From G039029935 sp039029935 (lineage in GTDB: Bacteria; Chloroflexota; Anaerolineae; Caldilineales; Caldilineaceae): a DNA stretch of 6,951 nt. Location of the stretch: contig JBCCFC010000730.1 in assembly GCA_039029935.1 (NCBI GenBank), forward strand, positions 1 to 6,951, in the 5' to 3' direction. The first letter of the stretch is position 1. Each line of letters begins with the position of its first letter. Both the position numbers and the translations under genes were made by a program. This document shows positions 1 through 4,148 of this stretch, one piece after another. The notes below the pieces were generated by a model. It saw nothing but the letters and a program-made list of their open reading frames with translations. It was not told where the DNA came from and made no database searches.

Positions 1-124
1 AAGGGAGAATAGAACCATACTAAATCTTATTGTATACCAAAACGCTTTCCTGAGCATTTTAGTTCATATTTTAATTGGATGATGTGTATAAGTTCCCGAT
101 TTGCTGTGTAACCGTAAAAAATTG

Positions 125-204
125 AAAATGGGGAATTGCCACTTGAAAGAGTTGAAAACGGAGTCATTTTTTATAAACTTTTCATTCATTCAATTTCCCA
201 TTTT
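125..204. repeat. Inverted repeat with long loop
   Basis: Arms 125-138 (AAAATGGGGAATTG) and 191-204 (CAATTTCCCATTTT) pair over 14 positions with one G-T wobble, leaving a 52-base loop. T-rich runs follow the stem on both strands (201-206 on +, and the complement of 116-123 on minus), so it could act as a weak bidirectional terminator. The long loop makes that uncertain. It may instead be a remnant of a small repeat element. Confidence 0.4.
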
Positions 205-215
205 TTAAGAGTTTG

Positions 216-233
216 TGATGATGGACATCATCA
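216..233. repeat. 18-base palindrome TGATGATG-GA-CATCATCA
   Basis: Perfect 8-base arms (TGATGATG / CATCATCA) around a 2-base centre, extendable by two G-T wobbles on each side. It lies between the operon terminator and the left edge. It could be an operator of a gene to the left or a small dispersed palindrome. Nothing in the window decides between these. Confidence 0.4.
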
Positions 234-251
234 TGAATGCCTATTGAACCC

Positions 252-284
252 AAAAAGGGGCTTTTTTTAAAAGCCCCTTTTTTT
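252..284 (-). terminator. Intrinsic terminator of the chaperone operon (bidirectional)
   Basis: Perfect 14-base stem: 252-265 (AAAAAGGGGCTTTT) pairs with 269-282 around a 3-base TTT loop. On the minus strand the GC-rich core is followed by a five-T run, and on the + strand by a seven-T run (278-284). It lies about 45 bases past the hsp70 stop codon, as expected for the end of the operon, and should also stop transcription entering from the left. Confidence 0.87.
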
Positions 285-328
285 CGCCTCTACGGAGAGG
301 GTATTCATCATTCTTGCGGATTTAAATT

Positions 329-2080
329 CTACTCCTCAGCATCAAAAAGCAGATCAATCAACTCATCGCTATACTCTTCCACCAAGTCTTCGTTCTCCTC
401 TTCGGCAGCTTGGCGAATATGCATGATGGTGTCGCGCAGTTCCTGTGCCAGTGACTTACTCAGGTCTGGGTTTCCGAGTGCGGCTTCGGCACGTTCAATC
501 AAGGCCTGTGTGCCAGCGTCGAGATTACTGCTGCTCGCGCGGCTGGGTGCAGCCGTGGGGACTGGTGCAGATGGCAACGCACTGCCCTCCGCAATCTGAT
601 CTGGGCTTAACATTTGGTGGTCAGCCTTCAAGCGCTCGATTACTTGCTTGCCAGAGGCACGGTCTGTGACGGTCACATTCAAAATACCGTTGACGTCAAT
701 TTGGAAATTGACCGTGATTTCGGCCAAGCCATCTTCACGGTTGGCGACCAAATCTTCGACCATGAACTCACCGAGTAGCACATTTTGCGAGGCAACTGGG
801 TTTTCACCCTGATAGACGTTGATGTGAACTTTGGTTTGCCCCGGATAAAGCGTTGTAAAAATTTGGCTTTTGGTGATTGGAATGGTGGAGTTGCGACGAA
901 TGATGGGGGCAAATCGATCTATCAGTAGCTCACCTGTAATCGATGTCGTGGCTGTATCAATCCCAAGCGATAGCGGCGTGACATCCACCAAAATAGCGTT
1001 AATGTCTTCTCCAGCGATGATGCCTGCCTGTACCGCAGCCCCTAATGCAACCGCCGCATCTGGATCAATTTCGGCATGTGGGTCCTGCTCCATACGCTCA
1101 GAAACCATCTCCCACACAGCCGGAATCCGTGTTGATCCACCGACCAGCAGCACACGGTCAATGTCAACAGCGTTTAGGTTGGCATCATCCAATGCCTGCG
1201 AAATCGCATCAACAGTACGGTCCAGTAAATCATCAATTTGCGCAATAAATTGATGTCGCTCAATTTCACGCTCGATATGCAGTGGGTTACCACGCGCATC
1301 TTCGGCAATAAACTCCAAACTCATGGTCGCATCGACATCCGATGAGAGCGCAATTTTGGTGGCTTCGGCTTCATCCAACAGACGATTCCAACTAGCAGTG
1401 GACTCGCGCAGATCAATATCATATTCGCCTTCAAATTCGTCAGCGACCAGCTCGGCCAAGCGTATGTCAAAATCATCACCACCCAGATTGTTATCGCCAG
1501 CGGTGGCGATGACATCAACCACACCATAGTTCATCTCAATAATTGAAATATCAAATGTGCCACCACCCAAGTCATAGACCATGACGTTGAGATGTTCCTC
1601 TTCATCCACACCATAGCCATAGGCCAATGCGGCTGCAGTTGGCTCGTTGATAATGCGCTCGACCATAAAGCCTGCCAATTCGCCCGCTTCCATCGTGGCC
1701 TGACGCTGCACTTCGTTGAAATAGGCAGGAACGGTGATGACGGCTTGGTCAATCGTTTCACCCAGTGCCGTCTCTGCGGCCTGTTTGATGGCTTTCAGGA
1801 CCTCAGCCGAAATCTGCTGTGGTGTATAAGTTTCGCCAGCCATCGACACCACTTCGGTGCTGCCCATTTTGCGTTTAATAGAACGAATCGTGTTCTCTGG
1901 TGCAACCATCCACTGGTTACGGGCGGCGGTCCCCACAAGCAAATCCCCTGTAGGTGAAATGCCCACAACCGACGGTAATAAATCTTTGCCATCAATGGGC
2001 AGTAGTGTTGGTTGCCCCTCTTGAATAACCGCAACTGCGGAGTTAGTTGTACCGAGATCGATACCAATGATTTTTGTCAT
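329..2080 (-). CDS. Hsp70-family molecular chaperone (DnaK-like) with modified lid
   Basis: Cytosolic ATP-dependent chaperone of 583 residues; no signal peptide or membrane segment. The nucleotide-binding domain shows IIGIDLGTTNS (4-14), catalytic lysine K69, proline switch P118/R126, INEPTAAALAYG (144-155), YDLGGGTFD (169-177), GGDDFD (200-205) and LLVGGSTRIP (311-320). The linker VDVTPLSLG spans 365-373. Residues matching the J-protein contacts of E. coli DnaK are kept (R142, N145, T148, D366). The proteobacterial insertion after the SIKRKMG motif is absent. The beta substrate-binding domain has about 9 extra residues near 380-392, and a leucine (L411) where E. coli has A429. The lid is unusual: a Pro/Ala/Ser linker (about 499-519) replaces its first helices, then an acidic helical tail ends in DAEE. 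The start at 2080 matches family N-termini; an in-frame ATG at 2098 adds six residues, and neither has a Shine-Dalgarno site. It is the last gene of the operon. This may be an accessory copy beside a housekeeping dnaK elsewhere, so the symbol is withheld. Confidence 0.96.
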   Translation of the reverse strand: MTKIIGIDLGTTNSAVAVIQEGQPTLLPIDGKDLLPSVVGISPTGDLLVGTAARNQWMVAPENTIRSIKRKMGSTEVVSMAGETYTPQQISAEVLKAIKQAAETALGETIDQAVITVPAYFNEVQRQATMEAGELAGFMVERIINEPTAAALAYGYGVDEEEHLNVMVYDLGGGTFDISIIEMNYGVVDVIATAGDNNLGGDDFDIRLAELVADEFEGEYDIDLRESTASWNRLLDEAEATKIALSSDVDATMSLEFIAEDARGNPLHIEREIERHQFIAQIDDLLDRTVDAISQALDDANLNAVDIDRVLLVGGSTRIPAVWEMVSERMEQDPHAEIDPDAAVALGAAVQAGIIAGEDINAILVDVTPLSLGIDTATTSITGELLIDRFAPIIRRNSTIPITKSQIFTTLYPGQTKVHINVYQGENPVASQNVLLGEFMVEDLVANREDGLAEITVNFQIDVNGILNVTVTDRASGKQVIERLKADHQMLSPDQIAEGSALPSAPVPTAAPSRASSSNLDAGTQALIERAEAALGNPDLSKSLAQELRDTIMHIRQAAEEENEDLVEEYSDELIDLLFDAEE

Positions 2081-2100
2081 AATGTTTTTATTTATCATAA

Positions 2101-2123
2101 ATAACAGATTGGCAATCTGTTAT
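2101..2123 (-). promoter_or_regulatory. Perfect 23-base palindrome in the hsp70 leader (candidate operator)
   Basis: Arms 2101-2111 (ATAACAGATTG) and 2113-2123 (CAATCTGTTAT) are exact reverse complements around a single central G. The site lies roughly 10-30 bases downstream of the predicted hsp70 transcription start and directly before the ATG at 2098. A repressor could bind the DNA there, or the RNA could fold near the start codon. It does not match the CIRCE element (TTAGCACTC-N9-GAGTGCTAA) of HrcA. It could also be a dispersed genomic palindrome. The structure is certain, the role is inferred. Confidence 0.6.
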
Positions 2124-2139
2124 ACTGTTTTGGTTTTAC

Positions 2140-2168
2140 TTTATATGACTCTGCTGAAAAAAGGTCAA
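2140..2168 (-). promoter_or_regulatory. Sigma-70-type promoter candidate for hsp70
   Basis: On the minus strand TTGACC (complement of 2163-2168) is followed by a 17-base spacer and TATAAA (complement of 2140-2145). Each box differs from consensus at one base and the spacing is optimal. Transcription would start near 2133, giving a leader of about 35-55 bases that contains the 2101-2123 palindrome. The -35 box and spacer lie inside the repeat element 2147-2247, and the -10 box lies in its left flanking repeat. Confidence 0.6.
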
Positions 2169-2247
2169 ACCGATACAAAAGTCCGACTTCTTACCAGTGG
2201 TAGCGAATAACAAATTCTACAGAAGTCGGACTTTTTTCAGTGGAGTC
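2147..2247. repeat. MITE-like inverted-repeat element upstream of hsp70
   Basis: Terminal arms 2147-2163 and 2231-2247 pair over 17 positions with two G-T wobbles (left end GACTC, right end GAGTC). Inside, a 15-base perfect inverted repeat pairs 2177-2191 (AAAAGTCCGACTTCT) with 2221-2235. The flanks TTTATAT (2140-2146) and TTTATAC (2248-2254) match at 6 of 7 bases and could be a target-site duplication. The element is 101 bases long and has no coding capacity. It could be a non-autonomous transposon remnant or a regulatory hairpin. The inner hairpin with six T's at 2232-2237 also resembles a + strand terminator. Confidence 0.45.
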
Positions 2248-2250
2248 TTT

Positions 2251-2332
2251 ATACTACAGCGGATTTAGGTCGGGAACGGATTAGCCTCCATGCATAGGGA
2301 AATCCGTTCCTAGCCCAAATCCGTTGTAGTAT
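2251..2332. repeat. 82-base imperfect inverted repeat between grpE-like gene and hsp70
   Basis: Arms 2251-2282 and 2301-2332 match at 27 of 32 positions around an 18-base loop, and all five differences are transitions. The ends are ATACTAC and GTAGTAT, which gives CTAC...GTAG flanked by TA on both sides, as expected for an element with a TA target. It begins about 15 bases after the grpE-like stop codon on the minus strand. There is no T-run, so it is not a standard terminator, but the long stem could protect or process the 3' end of the upstream transcript. Confidence 0.7.
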
Positions 2333-2347
2333 TTTATCGTTATAAAA

Positions 2348-3679
2348 TTACATATACTGATGTGCGTTTGACGACATGTCCTGTGCTGACTGTACTGGAA
2401 TCGTCAGTGGTTTTATCTTCTCTGGCACAGGTTCCAGTTCTGGCACGGTAACAGGCACAGGTTCCGGTGCGACAACTGGCTCCGGCTCTGGCTCCATAAC
2501 AGGTTCTGGCTCTGGTTTTGGCTCTGGCAACGGTTCCAGCACTGGTACGGTTGCAGGAACGGTGGTCGGCTCAGGTTGAGATGATCGCGCAATAACGACC
2601 TCAGCATAGCGCACGACCCGTTCATCTTGATGATAGCCTTTGCGCAAGACACGGATGATACTGTTGTTGGGGACATCCTCACGTGTTTCAAAATCAACGG
2701 CCACATGTAAACGTGGATCAAATAGCTGGTCGAGTGCGTCAATCTCCTCGATGTCCTCATTTTTGAGCAGTGTGACAAAGCGATCCCGTACCAGTTCTAA
2801 ACCACGCAGCCATGCTTCAATACTTTCCGATGACTGCTCCAAGGTTTGCGATAATGCCTCAACCTGCCCCATATCCTCAATGATAACAGGAGGCGGGGCA
2901 GGCGCAGGTGTAGATGCAGGTGCAGAGGCAAGGCCGATGCGTTGCAAAAAGCTAGGCTGTGGTGGTGGTGCGGGGACCGACAGCGATGTCGCTTGATGCG
3001 CTCGTTGTTGTGCATTCTGTTGTGCCTGTTGACGGGTCGTCTCAGCCTGCGTATTCTGCTTCTCGCTCAGAGTATAGCCGCTCTCCAACGCCAATGCCAA
3101 GCTATCTAATGCAGGCAAGAGTTGTGTCGCCACCTCCACGCGTGACTCGCGACGAATCTGTGCATGACGGAGCCGAGTTTGCTCGGTCTGCACATTCTGC
3201 AACTCATCTTTTTTGGTGAGCATGTCTTGGAAGATTGAAAATGAGTTATCAATCTGTTGTTCTTTTTTCTCGGTAAGCGCGTTGGTCTTAAATTGAGTCC
3301 GGCTCAGTCTTTGTAGCGAAGATGACAGCTTGTCTAGTTGTTGCTGGCTTTCTACTAAGTTGGTCACAGTTTGGTTGACAGATTTTGCCATTTGATCCAA
3401 CTGCGTCAGGTTAGCCGTTTGCTGTGCAACGTTGGTCAATGTTTGCACAACAGCCCCAAAGTTTTCTTGATAGTTGTCTTGGCGAGCCATCATCTCGGCC
3501 AATTGCTCCGAGACATCATGTAACCCTTGTGGGTCGGTCATGTGGCGCACCAATGTGGAAACCTGCATACTACTTGTTTGAACATCGGTGTTCAAATGCT
3601 CAACCAGCCCTTCCAGATGTTCCAGTTGAGTTGCCAAATTGAGCAGCCGATTCTGAATTTGGGCAAGTTCTTGTTCCAT
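2348..3679 (-). CDS. GrpE-type nucleotide exchange factor with coiled-coil and low-complexity extensions
   Basis: Predicted cofactor that releases ADP from the Hsp70 encoded next door; cytosolic, 443 residues against about 170-200 for ordinary GrpE. The GrpE core is visible in two parts: the helix RRESRVEVATQLLPALDSLAL (from 176), then SIEAWLRGLELVRDRF (286-301) and the beta domain with LFDPRLHVAV (319-328) and VLRKGYHQDERVVRYAEVVIA (344-364). Residues 1 to about 175 are Gln/Leu-rich with heptad character, probably a long coiled coil. About 85 residues rich in Gln, Ala and Pro (201-285) split the core. A Pro/Glu/Val-rich tail (about 368-425) ends the protein. The start at 3679 is set by GGAG 8 bases upstream; the frame extends to a TTG at 3769 without family support. 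The J-like gene lies 100 bases upstream. The symbol grpE is withheld because a housekeeping copy probably exists elsewhere. Confidence 0.9.
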   Translation of the reverse strand: MEQELAQIQNRLLNLATQLEHLEGLVEHLNTDVQTSSMQVSTLVRHMTDPQGLHDVSEQLAEMMARQDNYQENFGAVVQTLTNVAQQTANLTQLDQMAKSVNQTVTNLVESQQQLDKLSSSLQRLSRTQFKTNALTEKKEQQIDNSFSIFQDMLTKKDELQNVQTEQTRLRHAQIRRESRVEVATQLLPALDSLALALESGYTLSEKQNTQAETTRQQAQQNAQQRAHQATSLSVPAPPPQPSFLQRIGLASAPASTPAPAPPPVIIEDMGQVEALSQTLEQSSESIEAWLRGLELVRDRFVTLLKNEDIEEIDALDQLFDPRLHVAVDFETREDVPNNSIIRVLRKGYHQDERVVRYAEVVIARSSQPEPTTVPATVPVLEPLPEPKPEPEPVMEPEPEPVVAPEPVPVTVPELEPVPEKIKPLTIPVQSAQDMSSNAHQYM

Positions 3680-3687
3680 GTGGTTTT

Positions 3688-3691
3688 CTCC
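3688..3691 (-). promoter_or_regulatory. Shine-Dalgarno site fixing the grpE-like start
   Basis: GGAG on the minus strand, 8 bases before the ATG at 3679. It supports this start over the TTG at 3769, which would add 30 non-GrpE residues. Confidence 0.75.
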
Positions 3692-3724
3692 GTGTCGTTT
3701 TCTATGCTTTCGTATAAAATTGCG

Positions 3725-3760
3725 GAGCAAGACATAGGACCCAGAGAGGGTTCCCTGCTC
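3725..3760 (-). other. Intercistronic stem-loop between J-like and grpE-like genes
   Basis: GAGCA (3725-3729) pairs with TGCTC (3756-3760), and inside them GGACCC (3737-3742) pairs with GGGTTCC (3748-3754) with one bulged T. No T-run follows on the minus strand, so this is not a typical terminator. It may be an RNA processing or stability element that tunes grpE-like expression relative to the first two genes. The pairing is modest. Confidence 0.35.
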
Positions 3761-3779
3761 ACTCCACAATTTTTTTATT

Positions 3780-4148
3780 TCACAATTGATTTAAATCCAA
3801 AAAGTCCATTTCCATCGGTCTCATATCCGTTTGCACAGCGAGATGAACCAAATCTTCAATGTGGACACTTAAGTTGTATTTGGGCTTTCGGCGGTTGGGC
3901 AATGGTTGTGGTGGCTGAAGCCGAAACAGTTCTAAAAGCGAACGGGTTTCCTCATCGCGCAGTTGTTCATAGGCACTACGTACCTCTTGAAATTTTTCTG
4001 GCTCGGCCTCAGGCGGAAACTCGCGCACCTTTTGAAAATATGCCCGTTTGACCGCTGCTTCATCAATGCCTGGCTCTAGCCCCAGAACCTCATAAGGGTC
4101 CGCCGCATCTGGGTCTGTAATATGCTTAAAGAAGTCGTCTAAATTCAT
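3780..4148 (-). CDS. J-domain-like protein lacking HPD (PPE instead)
   Basis: Small cytosolic protein of 122 residues with a recognisable J-fold: DPYEVLGL (17-24) as helix I, DEAAVKRAYFQKVREF (29-44) as helix II and PEKFQEVRSAYEQLRD (50-65) as helix III. The loop where J-proteins carry His-Pro-Asp reads P45-P46-E47. HPD is the motif that stimulates Hsp70 ATPase, so classical co-chaperone activity is unlikely. There is no Gly/Phe region, zinc finger or DnaJ C-terminal domain; the remaining 55 residues include a Pro-rich stretch (79-84) and an acidic end. The start at 4148 is supported by AGGAGG 6 bases upstream; an ATG at 4163 would add five residues. The gene overlaps the end of the TPR gene by 23 bases, suggesting translational coupling. 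An adaptor or structural role with the Hsp70 is inferred. Such HPD-less J-like proteins occur in other bacteria, but I know of no established function. Confidence 0.85.
   Translation of the reverse strand: MNLDDFFKHITDPDAADPYEVLGLEPGIDEAAVKRAYFQKVREFPPEAEPEKFQEVRSAYEQLRDEETRSLLELFRLQPPQPLPNRRKPKYNLSVHIEDLVHLAVQTDMRPMEMDFLDLNQL

Larger units (their letters stand above)
1..236. other. Left flanking intergenic region, no supported gene
   Basis: AT-rich DNA beyond the operon terminator. Two short frames are open to the window edge. One is a + strand frame from base 2 ending at TGA 80-82, a hydrophobic tail of about 26 residues. The other is a minus-strand ATG at 57 reading MLRKAFWYTIRFSMVLFSL off the edge, which resembles a signal peptide but has no Shine-Dalgarno site. 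They cannot both be genes, and neither has enough sequence to be called. The rest of the stretch holds the inverted repeats at 125-204 and 216-233. Confidence 0.5.

Noticed and set aside
1..57. Minus-strand N-terminal fragment MLRKAFWYTIRFSMVLFSL at the left edge
   Set aside because: It looks like a signal peptide but is only 19 codons, lacks a Shine-Dalgarno site, and a competing + strand frame covers the same bases.
237..599. 120-codon + strand open frame at the hsp70 3' end
   Set aside because: It starts in the terminator and runs antisense through strongly supported Hsp70 codons; its Ser-rich translation has no recognisable domain.
2101..2123. CIRCE element for HrcA
   Set aside because: The arms ATAACAGATTG / CAATCTGTTAT with a one-base centre do not match TTAGCACTC-N9-GAGTGCTAA.
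2177..2237. + strand intrinsic terminator (15-base stem followed by T's)
   Set aside because: No + strand gene is seen to its left within the operon that it could serve; the T's are largely part of the stem, and the nested terminal repeats fit a repeat element better.
2376..2579. Gly/Ser/Thr-rich + strand frame resembling a repeat protein
   Set aside because: It is the complement of the Pro/Glu-rich tail codons of the GrpE-like gene; the apparent repeats follow from that low-complexity coding sequence.
3680..3769. Upstream extension of the GrpE-like protein to a TTG at 3769
   Set aside because: The ATG at 3679 has a well-spaced GGAG, and the extension translates the intercistronic hairpin region.
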